A DNA stretch of 6,493 bases from CBFGRV01 sp965651265 (GTDB taxonomy: Bacteria; Bacteroidota; Rhodothermia; Rhodothermales; VXPQ01). Below, in pieces: positions 1 to 6,390 of this stretch; the stretch's first letter is position 1; each line of letters begins with the position of its first letter. The notes under the pieces are model-generated. The model made no database searches, was not told where the DNA came from, and saw only the letters and a list, made by a program, of their open reading frames with translations. Both the position numbers and the translations under genes were made by a program. Where the stretch lies: NCBI GenBank assembly GCA_965651265.1, contig CBFGRV010000114.1, positions 1-6,493 on the forward strand, given 5' to 3'.

Positions 1-1661
1 TGGGGCGTGAAGCTGTGGTCGAAGCCTGCCTCCGCCGCGAACTCGCGGATGGCATGCTCCTCGTCCGAGCCCAGGACCCCGTAGGTCGCCGGGTCCAGAC
101 CGGCGGCAAGCCTATCGAGATCATCGGGCGAAGCATCCAGCGGTACATCTCGATAATCGGAGAGATACCGGTACATCGACGTGTGATGACTTCCGCGCAC
201 CTGCAGCGATGCCGCGGAGCGTGCGCTCACGAGCCACGTATGGCGCGCCTGCGCGGCCCAGTTCGTCCACTCGTAATCATCCTGCGTCATCAGGACGCGA
301 TTCGTCTCCCCCATGCCGTCCGAGTTCAGTGCGGTCAGATCGGAGGCGAGACGATTCCCCGCACGGTACGCCGAGAGATCGAGGCTGCGAAACGGACTCA
401 AACGCATGCGCGCGGCCGCGTGAAGGTCGGAGAAGGAGACCTCGGGTCGATGCCGGCGAGCCAGAACCGAATACGTGGTGACCTTCTCGCCGAGCCATCC
501 TCCAATCAATATCGGATCGATGGCATTCCACCGATCCAACAGCTCCTCGAGCCCGGGGTCGCGGTACATGTTCCACATGGCCGTCCGCACGGAAACCATC
601 GCGTCAGCCCACCGGCTGTCGTCGATGGGGACCCGACCCCGCAGCCGGCCGCTGATGCTGAGAGGATCGATGAGAAGAGCCAGGTCCGGCCGCTCGCCGG
701 CGCCCACGTCGTGATCGATGCGTACCACACCCGAGAGGTGCCCCCCGAAAGCCGCGCCGTATCCGGCCTTGTGGACGCGTACGCGCCGGATCGCCAGCGG
801 GCTGAATGCGCTGAGGTAGCGCCCGAGGGTGACGGGATCGCGGACGGGCACCTCGTCGAGCAACGTCAGGTGGTCACCCGCCCCGCTCCCCTGGATGTGC
901 AGTTCGGCGATAGGATGTCGGATGGAGACCCCGGCGACCTTTGCCGCCGTCTGGGCCACGTCGGCGACGCCAAAAGTCCCGGCCACCGGGCTGCCTTCCC
1001 CGCGCAGCGCGGGTGCGCCGAGGCCGCGGGACGGGAGCCGCTCCACAAGCCCGTCGATGACGATGGTCTCGAGGGCGAGGGTGCCGGGCTCGAGCGCGAT
1101 CTCGGCCAACATCGTCTCGCCGCCTAAAATCTGCACGCTGTCGACGGCCGTCTCGTAGCCGACATAGGTGACGAGGATGCGATGTTTGCCCGAGATCAAC
1201 GACGAAAATTGAAAGTAGCCGCCTTCGTTCGTGGTCGTGCCGACCGAGGCATCGGCCAGAAGGACGTTCGCGTTAGGCAGCGGCTCGCCCGTGGTGCCGT
1301 CGATAACGCGGCCGGCGAGGTGGCCCAGTCGCGCCCGCGCGCGCAGGGCGTCAATGACTACGTACGTGCCGGCGGAGGTCCGCACGAAATCAAGCCCTGT
1401 ATGGTTGAGAATACAGCGCAGGATCGCCTCCACTCGAAGGTTTCGTGCGTTGCAATACACCACCTTGCCCTCCGCGAGCGATGAGGAGTAGATAAGGTCG
1501 ATCTCGCTGACCTTCACGAGCTCCTCGAGCGCTTGTCCAAGCGGGACGCCACGCAGCATCAGCGTGTACTGACGTGAGCCATCCTCCTGTGCCGGCGCAG
1601 GCACGGGTCGGAGGGCGAGCAGGCAGAGCGTCAGGAAGAGTAGGCGCGCGATCGCGGACAT
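1..1661 (-). CDS. TonB-dependent outer-membrane receptor with N-terminal STN signalling domain (partial, C-terminus beyond window)
   Basis: An uninterrupted frame of 553 codons runs from the ATG at 1661 off the left edge, so the stop and most of the barrel are missing. Residues 1-25 form a signal peptide (hydrophobic core at 7-18, cleavage likely after APA). Residues about 32-103 match an STN (secretin/TonB short N-terminal) domain: LGQALEELVKVSEIDLIYSS, then VEAILRCILNHTGLDF. Residues 115-192 form a carboxypeptidase-regulatory-like beta sandwich (GRVIDGTTGEPLPNANV, TNEGGYF, VTYVGYE). Residues about 225-318 fit the plug (HIQGSGAGDHLTLLDEVPV, FSPLAIRRVRVHKAG, then YGAAFGGHLSGVVRID). The rest would be barrel strands. 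In this family the receptor imports a bound ligand with TonB energy, and the STN domain contacts FecR in the periplasm. It is the third gene of a sigma-FecR-receptor operon, 34 bp after the fecR-like stop. No Shine-Dalgarno is visible. Substrate unknown; no SusD-like partner is visible, though one could lie outside the window. Confidence 0.9.
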   Translation of the reverse strand, partial: MSAIARLLFLTLCLLALRPVPAPAQEDGSRQYTLMLRGVPLGQALEELVKVSEIDLIYSSSLAEGKVVYCNARNLRVEAILRCILNHTGLDFVRTSAGTYVVIDALRARARLGHLAGRVIDGTTGEPLPNANVLLADASVGTTTNEGGYFQFSSLISGKHRILVTYVGYETAVDSVQILGGETMLAEIALEPGTLALETIVIDGLVERLPSRGLGAPALRGEGSPVAGTFGVADVAQTAAKVAGVSIRHPIAELHIQGSGAGDHLTLLDEVPVRDPVTLGRYLSAFSPLAIRRVRVHKAGYGAAFGGHLSGVVRIDHDVGAGERPDLALLIDPLSISGRLRGRVPIDDSRWADAMVSVRTAMWNMYRDPGLEELLDRWNAIDPILIGGWLGEKVTTYSVLARRHRPEVSFSDLHAAARMRLSPFRSLDLSAYRAGNRLASDLTALNSDGMGETNRVLMTQDDYEWTNWAAQARHTWLVSARSAASLQVRGSHHTSMYRYLSDYRDVPLDASPDDLDRLAAGLDPATYGVLGSDEEHAIREFAAEAGFDHSFTP

Positions 1662-1695
1662 CGCGATGAATTTATGGGCCGGACGGGGCCGTTGA

Positions 1696-2826
1696 TCAGG
1701 GGAGGGCGGGAGTTCGGTAGTCCTCCTCGAGGGCAAAACCACGGCTCGTGGGCCGATACCTGCAGCTTTGCTCAAAGCAGATGTCGTTGAGAATCTCCTC
1801 AGGCGTCACACCTCGCGAGTAAAAGAGATTCATGGGTTCCGCGAGATGAACTCCTTCTCGCGGTGTAATCTCCACACCGAAGCGGCGCTCCACTTCATCC
1901 AAGATGCCCGAGATTGGCGTGTCCGTGAAGGCAAATCCTCGTCGCCGCCAGGCGAGAACGTGGTCGAGCGCCGGGCCGTCATCGGGGTGGAGCAGGCGGA
2001 CGGCATGGGCGCCGCCGACCCTCGCCGATGCGCCCGGAATGTCCAGGATGACAGGCTTCAGGTTCGATTCGCCGTCGGGCGCGCTCTTGGCCATAATCTC
2101 GACGGAACCCGAGACGAGGGTCACGCTCGTGGAAGTGCCGCGCTCATCCGGCCGCGCCCGGATGTTGAACTCGGTGCCCGTCACGCGTACGACGGCATCG
2201 GGTGTCTCAACGATGAACGGCTGCTCGCTACGGGCCACCTGAAAGTAGGCTTCTCCATCGAGTCGTACGCGCCGCACGGCACCGCGCACGGCCAGGTTGT
2301 TTCGCAAGCTTCCACTAACCTCAAGCCGCGTATCGCTGTTGATTTCCACGATGGAGCCGTCAGCGAGATGAACGTCGCGGTGCTGCCCGGCAGCGACCTC
2401 GATGGTCGCCGGGCGATTCATCAGCCATATACTAACAACGAGTAGTGCGGCGATGGACACGGCCCCGATGGCCAGTTTTGCCGTGAGTGAGTGACGCCGG
2501 CGCGTTTCAAGCCGGATGGCCCCACGGTCTCGGCGCTCGGCATCCGTGTAGATGCGCCCGGCGTCCGTCGACCTCCGTGTTGTTTCGCTCGAATTCAGCG
2601 TTAGCTCCCTCGGCGAGGCTTCACTCAGAGTCCGCGCTGCTTCGTTCGCATCCAATCGTGCCTCCAGCTCGCGCCATGCCGAATCGACATCTGGCGCGTC
2701 GTCGGATGGTCCGTATTCGGGGAGCTTCATCCACAAATTTTCCATGTGCCGTCGCTTGTCCTGCGGCAGCTTCCGCAGGGATTCCTCCAGGGGTCCAGGT
2801 ATCCGCCCGCGGTTGTCTCTGCTCAT
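1696..2826 (-). CDS. FecR-family anti-sigma regulator, single-pass membrane protein
   Basis: The protein has 376 residues. Residues 1-112 are hydrophilic, charged and presumably cytoplasmic, with a DVDSAWRELEARLDA stretch like the sigma-contacting start of many FecR proteins. One transmembrane helix lies at about 115-136 and ends in WLMNRPA. Residues about 145-245 are the FecR domain: VHLADGSIVEINSDTRLEV, LDGEAYFQVA, FIVETPDAVVRVTGTEFNI. Residues about 298-358 form the C-terminal STN-like (DUF4974-type) domain: FAFTDTPISGILDEVERRFG, then VTPEEILNDICFEQSCRYR. FecR proteins hold a cognate ECF sigma factor at the membrane and respond to the STN domain of a partner receptor; both partners are encoded here. 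The start is fixed by the 4-bp ATGA overlap with the sigma stop. Length and domain order are normal. The name fecR is not given because the ligand is unknown. Confidence 0.92.
   Translation of the reverse strand: MSRDNRGRIPGPLEESLRKLPQDKRRHMENLWMKLPEYGPSDDAPDVDSAWRELEARLDANEAARTLSEASPRELTLNSSETTRRSTDAGRIYTDAERRDRGAIRLETRRRHSLTAKLAIGAVSIAALLVVSIWLMNRPATIEVAAGQHRDVHLADGSIVEINSDTRLEVSGSLRNNLAVRGAVRRVRLDGEAYFQVARSEQPFIVETPDAVVRVTGTEFNIRARPDERGTSTSVTLVSGSVEIMAKSAPDGESNLKPVILDIPGASARVGGAHAVRLLHPDDGPALDHVLAWRRRGFAFTDTPISGILDEVERRFGVEITPREGVHLAEPMNLFYSRGVTPEEILNDICFEQSCRYRPTSRGFALEEDYRTPALP
2823..2826 (-). promoter_or_regulatory. ATGA stop-start overlap coupling sigma factor and FecR
   Basis: Read on the minus strand, these four bases are ATGA: the ATG starts the FecR-like gene and the TGA ends the sigma gene in another frame. 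No Shine-Dalgarno precedes the ATG. This arrangement usually means translational coupling, which would keep sigma factor and anti-sigma factor in a fixed ratio. The overlap is seen directly; the coupling is inferred. Confidence 0.75.
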
Positions 2827-3482
2827 GACTCGAGGAGCGCAGGCTCGAATCCCTGAATGCGTTCGTACAGGTACTCGAGCGCGCGCATGATGTGATTGTT
2901 GACAGTTCGGGGGGAGATTTGCATCAAGGCAGCAATCTCGCGGTGGCTAAGGCCATGAAATCGGCTGAGCACGAGCGCCTCGCGCTGCCGATCCGGGAGC
3001 TCGGCGATCCAGCCTCGCAGGCGCGCCTGAAGGAGGCGTGCGTCGACGGTTGGTTCTCGTGAGATCCCATTCGTGCCCATTTCCGACTCGCGTCGAATTT
3101 CATCGTGTTTGCGTTCGTGCGTGCGCGAATCTCTCAGGTGCCTAAATGCGGCGTTGCGGGTCATGCGGAAGAGAAAGGCGCGCAACGAGAGCGAGGGATC
3201 TAGCGTAGCACGCGTTTCCCAGAGCGCCAGGAAAACATCCTGAACCAGATCATGAGCTGACGCTGCATCTCCAACGATGGAGTGTGCGTAGCGCAGGAGA
3301 TCGTCGCGCAGCAGCCGGAAGACCTGTTCAAAGGCATTCCGATCCGACCGAGACAGGCGCTCGCACAGCGCCTGCAGGACCTCAGGTGTGCCCCTCGGCA
3401 ATTCCAATGCTGATCGAGATCTCGTTGTAGCACTCCGGCCGCGCCCGTCGGCGCCGCTCACGTATATATACCGTAAGGACAT
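2823..3482 (-). CDS. ECF-family RNA polymerase sigma factor (FecI-like, Bacteroidota type)
   Basis: Residues about 47-115 are sigma region 2, with DLVQDVFLALWE at 78-89 and the promoter-melting stretch RAFLFRMTRNAAFRHLRD. Residues about 155-208 are region 4, with LPDRQREALVLSRFHGLSH leading into the helix-turn-helix REIAALMQISPRTVNNHI. The variable linker between them lacks region 3, as expected for an ECF sigma. It should direct RNA polymerase to its own target promoters, probably including this operon or genes for ligand use, under control of the FecR-like protein encoded next. The start is uncertain. ATG 3482 gives 219 residues but adds a non-conserved, Arg/Ser-rich extension of about 30 residues. 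GTG at 3461 or TTG at 3407 or 3401 would remove part of it and leave region 2 intact. No Shine-Dalgarno supports any of these choices. Confidence 0.92.
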   Translation of the reverse strand: MSLRYIYVSGADGRGRSATTRSRSALELPRGTPEVLQALCERLSRSDRNAFEQVFRLLRDDLLRYAHSIVGDAASAHDLVQDVFLALWETRATLDPSLSLRAFLFRMTRNAAFRHLRDSRTHERKHDEIRRESEMGTNGISREPTVDARLLQARLRGWIAELPDRQREALVLSRFHGLSHREIAALMQISPRTVNNHIMRALEYLYERIQGFEPALLES

Positions 3483-3540
3483 CCGGATGACTACTCGCGG
3501 CCCGTGCTAAGTCGTGAAACAACAAGGTACTGTAATTATT

Positions 3541-3553
3541 CTGTGCCACACAG
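3541..3553. promoter_or_regulatory. Short perfect inverted repeat, candidate operator upstream of sigma gene
   Basis: The sequence CTGTG-CCA-CACAG is a perfect inverted repeat with 5-bp arms and a 3-bp centre, about 60-70 bp upstream of the annotated sigma start. On the minus strand a -10-like AATAAT (3540 to 3535) lies immediately downstream of it, but I see no matching -35. A regulator could bind here. Arms this short are common by chance, so the call is weak. Confidence 0.2.
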
Positions 3554-3698
3554 ACCATTCCCTGGTTCCGGGGGTTGGTTGCCGAATTCATGCCAAGCCC
3601 TCCGCCCGACTACATCGCGCTGTGCCGCGAAAACGCCACTCTAGACCCGAAGCCGATTCGCGCTCAAGGTGATCAGCAAAAGGGCGATAAAAGAAGGG

Positions 3699-3728
3699 TC
3701 GACATGAGCGAGATTTTACCCTTATATT
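3699..3728 (+). promoter_or_regulatory. Candidate sigma70-like promoter for the PEGA/OMP operon
   Basis: TCGACA at 3699-3704 matches the TTGACA -35 consensus at 5 of 6 positions. TATATT at 3723-3728 matches the TATAAT -10 at 5 of 6. The spacer is 18 bp, and the site sits in an AT-rich patch. Transcription would start near 3735 and leave a leader of roughly 290 nt before the PEGA start codon. Housekeeping promoters of Bacteroidota often follow a different consensus (TTTG and TAnnTTTG), which I did not find here, so the E. coli-type match may not be meaningful. Confidence 0.35.
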
Positions 3729-3747
3729 GCCTGCGTCGAGTTGCGTC

Positions 3748-3846
3748 ATGGCGTGGATCGTACCCCCGACTGGCCCATCTGGAGGGTTCCGATTGCTCGC
3801 AGCAGACAAATTTCCCACCTTTGAGGGCGGACCATCAACCCGATGA
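3748..3846 (+). CDS. Doubtful 32-residue leader ORF
   Basis: An ATG at 3748 opens a 32-codon frame ending at TGA 3844-3846, starting about 13 nt after the expected start site of the candidate promoter at 3699-3728. The peptide (MAWIVPPTGPSGGFRLLAAD and a further 12 residues) is not recognised, and it has no signal peptide or low-complexity regulatory run such as leader peptides carry. No Shine-Dalgarno precedes it. It could be a short leader peptide, part of an untranslated leader, or chance; chance is most likely. Confidence 0.12.
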   Translation: MAWIVPPTGPSGGFRLLAADKFPTFEGGPSTR

Positions 3847-4022
3847 TGCCGTCGTGGCGTACGCTGGTCGTGCAGATGTGGTAGTCGCACGAAAGGCGGT
3901 GCGGACGAGTGCGGTGCCGTTGCATGCTCATGATGTGACGTGGAAGGCGATCGGATCCGAGGGGTGCCTGACGGGTTGGAAGGCTGCCTTTTCGACATCC
4001 TGAAGACGGGGACACTCGAGTG

Positions 4023-5225
4023 ATGCAAACGCGCGAACATAGCGCAACGGAGGAGATGAGGCGTCCGGCCGACGAAAAATACCGTGTGATCCCGGCCAGC
4101 ATCCTGGATTCGCCCGGACGGCCGAAACCGATGACCGCGCACCGATTTTCTCGATACTTGTTCGGAATGGTCGTGCTCGTGGCGCTGGGCGCCATGGGAT
4201 ATTTCGCCTTCACGGAACACCTCCTTGCCGGCGAGGCCGGTGAAGACAGCCAGTGGGAGCGCCTTATCGCCGAGTTGAAGGGCGGCTCCGGATCAGACGG
4301 CTCAACACTCGAAGAGGGACAGGTTCAGCTACAGATCGTGAGCCGACCGGATGGCGCCCTGATCGAGATCGACGACACGCCCATCGGGACCACTCCCCTG
4401 ATGCATCGTCTCGAAACCGGTGCGTACATCATCTCGGTGAAGAAACCCAACTACGCTACCATCGACACCGTTGTGGTTTTCGTGGAGGGCGGGGTGTCGG
4501 AGCTTGCATTTTCGCTGAGTGAATCCTCGGGGATTCTCGGTGGAAGCGACGCCGGGACACTGGCTCAAGGCGCTATCCCGCCGGGGATTGACGCAACGTC
4601 CTCTAGTGCTACGGCCGGCTCGACTCGGGACGTTTCGCAGAATGCCGGCTCGCGCCCCACATCGCCGGCCGCATCCGGCGGTGGATCGGCCTCGAGTGGT
4701 TCCACACGGGGATCCGGGATGCCCGCGCCGAACCGATCGACGCCTCCTGTCTCAGACGCCTCCAACCTCCCATCTACCGAAAGCGCCGGAGGCGAGGTCG
4801 GCGCCATCACGATTTCTTCGGAGCCTGCCGGAGCGTCAGTCGTCATCGGCGGGCGCTTCCTGGGCCGGACGCCGTTGACTTCGGTCCCCGTCCCGCTCGG
4901 AACGCATGATCTCACCTTCTTTCTGGAGGGGTACGAGACGTACTCGGAATCCATCGTCGTGACGCCGGGAGGAGGAACATCCTTCCATGGCCGCCTTACG
5001 CCTGTCGCCGGCGAGCTGAGCATTCTCGTGCTCCCCTGGGGTTCGATCTATATCGACGGCGCACTGCACCGCGCGGACACGGATGTTCGGTACGTGGCGA
5101 GCGTCCCATCAGGCGCGCACACGGTGCGGGTGGTACATCCGACGCTAGGGACCATCACTCGAGAAGTACAGGTCCGGCCGGGCAGTACCACATCTCTTAC
5201 GCTGGATTTCGACGCTCAAGACTAG
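4023..5225 (+). CDS. Single-pass membrane protein with three PEGA-type repeats, no kinase domain
   Basis: The protein has 400 residues from ATG 4023. A GTG directly before it (4020) would add one residue; ATG 4056 and 4131 are possible later starts. A short N-terminal tail (1-44) is followed by one transmembrane helix at about 45-63, giving a likely N-in topology with the rest outside the cytoplasm. Three PEGA-type beta repeats follow: 100-167 (RPDGALIEIDDTPIGTTPL, then TGAYIISVKKPNY), 260-326 (SEPAGASVVIGGRFLGRTPL, then LGTHDLTFFLEGYE) and a divergent third at 330-396 (LPWGSIYIDGALH, then PSGAHTVRVVHPTLG). A Ser/Gly/Pro-rich linker of about 90 residues separates repeats 1 and 2. PEGA domains are often found at the extracytoplasmic ends of bacterial Ser/Thr kinases and in surface proteins, and their ligand is not settled. 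Here the cytoplasmic part is far too short for a kinase. The stop abuts the next gene's ATG, so the two products probably work together. Confidence 0.85.
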   Translation: MQTREHSATEEMRRPADEKYRVIPASILDSPGRPKPMTAHRFSRYLFGMVVLVALGAMGYFAFTEHLLAGEAGEDSQWERLIAELKGGSGSDGSTLEEGQVQLQIVSRPDGALIEIDDTPIGTTPLMHRLETGAYIISVKKPNYATIDTVVVFVEGGVSELAFSLSESSGILGGSDAGTLAQGAIPPGIDATSSSATAGSTRDVSQNAGSRPTSPAASGGGSASSGSTRGSGMPAPNRSTPPVSDASNLPSTESAGGEVGAITISSEPAGASVVIGGRFLGRTPLTSVPVPLGTHDLTFFLEGYETYSESIVVTPGGGTSFHGRLTPVAGELSILVLPWGSIYIDGALHRADTDVRYVASVPSGAHTVRVVHPTLGTITREVQVRPGSTTSLTLDFDAQD

Positions 5226-5228
5226 ATG
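5223..5228 (+). promoter_or_regulatory. Abutting stop and start (TAGATG) between PEGA gene and TPR/barrel gene
   Basis: TAG 5223-5225 ends the PEGA gene and ATG 5226-5228 starts the next, with no spacer and no Shine-Dalgarno upstream. A second in-frame ATG at 5235 is an alternative start that also keeps the signal peptide. The junction indicates one transcript and probable translational coupling. Confidence 0.65.
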
Positions 5229-6350
5229 TTTCGGATGACATTTCGCCGAATAGTCGGCGCAGCGGTCTCCGTACTGCTGTTGTCGATCGTGTCGTCGCGA
5301 CCCGCAACAGGGCAAGATGAAGCGGCGGGCTCCTGCATGAACGTCGTGTCTGCGGCGCACGCGGCCTATCAGAATGCCGAATATGAGCGGACGGTCGACC
5401 TCCTGGTGCCTTGCATCCACAGCCCCCGGCTTACCGGTGACGCCTCCATCGAGGCTTACCGTACGCTGAGTCTCGCCTATTTGAAGCTGAATGACATCAG
5501 TTCGGCGCGTACGGCGCTGATCCAGCTTCTATCCGACAATCCCACCTACCGCGCCGACCCGGTTGCGGACCTTCCGTCGTACCGGTCGCTCGTGGACCTG
5601 CTCCGGCGCCAGCTCGGCCTCGAGTCCCGGGCGCCCTCCATCGTCAGTGCGGACACGCTCCTCGGCCCCTCCGGCCCCGACACTTTGCCGGATACGCTCC
5701 CCGGTGCCATGGACGCAGAGCTCGCACTGCAGGATGACAGCATGAACCAGGCTCAGTACCGGCAAGCCTACTACAACTCGCTGCTCCCGTTCGGGCATTT
5801 ACTGATCACGATGTCCGGCGGCATCAGTGCGTACGGCGGGGAGCGAGGCGCCAATGCGGAGTCGTTTTTCGGCGAATTCGGCCGGAATGCGGGCCCGAAG
5901 ATGAAGCTGCTCGTCGAGTACGGCATCACGCCCGCGCTCCTGGTGGGATTGTCGTACTCGGCATCCTCCTATCCCCACGTCAGCTCGAACAAATGGATGA
6001 CGGGGCCTTACCCGGAGCTCAGTGAATCATCGAGCGATTGGGTGCATGCGCTCAGCATCGAGATGCGCGGCCGACTGCGCGCTACGTACTGGTTCTATCC
6101 GTATGCCTCCTACGGGGTGGCGACGACCTACCATTTCATGAACGGCAGCTTCAGCGCGGGGGTCGGCCCCATGCTCGGCATCGGCGCGGACTTTCAGGTC
6201 GACCCCATGTTCGCGCTCTTCCTCGAGATGGATAGCGCTCTGATCTTCCCCGGCACGGCGCTCGACATGGTGGATCATAAGAGCTCGTTCGATCCGCTCA
6301 CGACCGTATCGGCGGGCGTGCGGATTCGGGCGGTGAGGCTGTTGCGGTAG
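5226..6350 (+). CDS. Exported TPR-like protein with C-terminal outer-membrane beta-barrel
   Basis: The protein has 374 residues. Residues 1-30 are a signal peptide (FRRIV basic start, hydrophobic core 10-23, ATGQ cleavage region). Residues about 37-130 are helical with TPR spacing: AHAAYQNAEYERTVDLLVPC, then AYRTLSLAYLKLNDISSARTALIQLL, ending in NPTYRADPVADLPSY and SLVDLLRRQLG. That is enough for one to two TPR-like hairpins. Residues 131-185 are a linker containing DTLPDTLP. Residues about 186-374 have alternating-hydrophobicity strands typical of a small outer-membrane barrel: LLITMSGGISAYGG, MKLLVEYGITPALLVGLSYS, HALSIEMRGRLRATYWFYPY, FSAGVGPMLGIGADFQV, and the last strand VSAGVRIRAVRLLR. 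It ends in Arg rather than the usual aromatic residue. Cys37 and Cys63 in the periplasmic part could form a disulfide. No family name is recognised. Direct linkage to the PEGA gene suggests that it binds or anchors the PEGA protein from the outer membrane. Confidence 0.8.
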   Translation: MFRMTFRRIVGAAVSVLLLSIVSSRPATGQDEAAGSCMNVVSAAHAAYQNAEYERTVDLLVPCIHSPRLTGDASIEAYRTLSLAYLKLNDISSARTALIQLLSDNPTYRADPVADLPSYRSLVDLLRRQLGLESRAPSIVSADTLLGPSGPDTLPDTLPGAMDAELALQDDSMNQAQYRQAYYNSLLPFGHLLITMSGGISAYGGERGANAESFFGEFGRNAGPKMKLLVEYGITPALLVGLSYSASSYPHVSSNKWMTGPYPELSESSSDWVHALSIEMRGRLRATYWFYPYASYGVATTYHFMNGSFSAGVGPMLGIGADFQVDPMFALFLEMDSALIFPGTALDMVDHKSSFDPLTTVSAGVRIRAVRLLR

Positions 6351-6390
6351 GCGGGTTGGGGTCGGTCCGCATTCAGCTGTTTGGCTGGAG

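Larger units (their letters stand above)
3483..4022. other. Divergent intergenic region without a supported gene
   Basis: This stretch of about 540 bp separates the leftward sigma operon from the rightward PEGA operon and must hold the promoters of both. It has several AT-rich patches (around 3515-3545 and 3675-3730) unlike the GC-rich genes on either side. Open frames exist: plus 3575-4003, minus 3588-4220 and minus 3746-4213. Their translations have no recognisable domain, signal peptide or membrane segment, and they overlap one another or a real gene, so I do not call them. No tRNA, rRNA or clear terminator hairpin with a T-run is seen. In particular, no protein-kinase motifs occur upstream of the PEGA gene. 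Confidence 0.6.

Noticed and set aside
15..1127. A 370-codon plus-strand open frame
   Set aside because: It lies entirely antisense to the receptor gene, whose domains are clear. Its translation is rich in Arg, Pro, Gly and His with no domain, as expected of a shadow frame in GC-rich DNA.
1768..2445. A 225-codon plus-strand open frame
   Set aside because: It is antisense to the well-supported FecR-like gene, with no recognisable motif, signal peptide or membrane segment.
3575..4003. A 142-codon plus-strand open frame in the intergenic region
   Set aside because: It has no domain and an uneven composition, and it contains the candidate promoter at 3699-3728. It ends 19 bp before the PEGA start but in another frame, and nothing in it is recognisable.
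3690..4022. Remnant of a Ser/Thr kinase upstream of the PEGA gene
   Set aside because: I looked in all three plus frames for the glycine loop, HRD and DFG motifs and found none.
3588..4220. A 210-codon minus-strand open frame, with a second (3746-4213) in another frame
   Set aside because: Both run antisense into the start and TM region of the PEGA gene. The long one is rich in His, Arg, Ser and Pro without structure, and the two overlap each other, so at most one could be real.
6351..6390. Terminator after the barrel-protein gene
   Set aside because: The only hairpin candidate (CAGC, short loop, GCTG, near 6374-6387) has a 4-bp stem and no following T-run.
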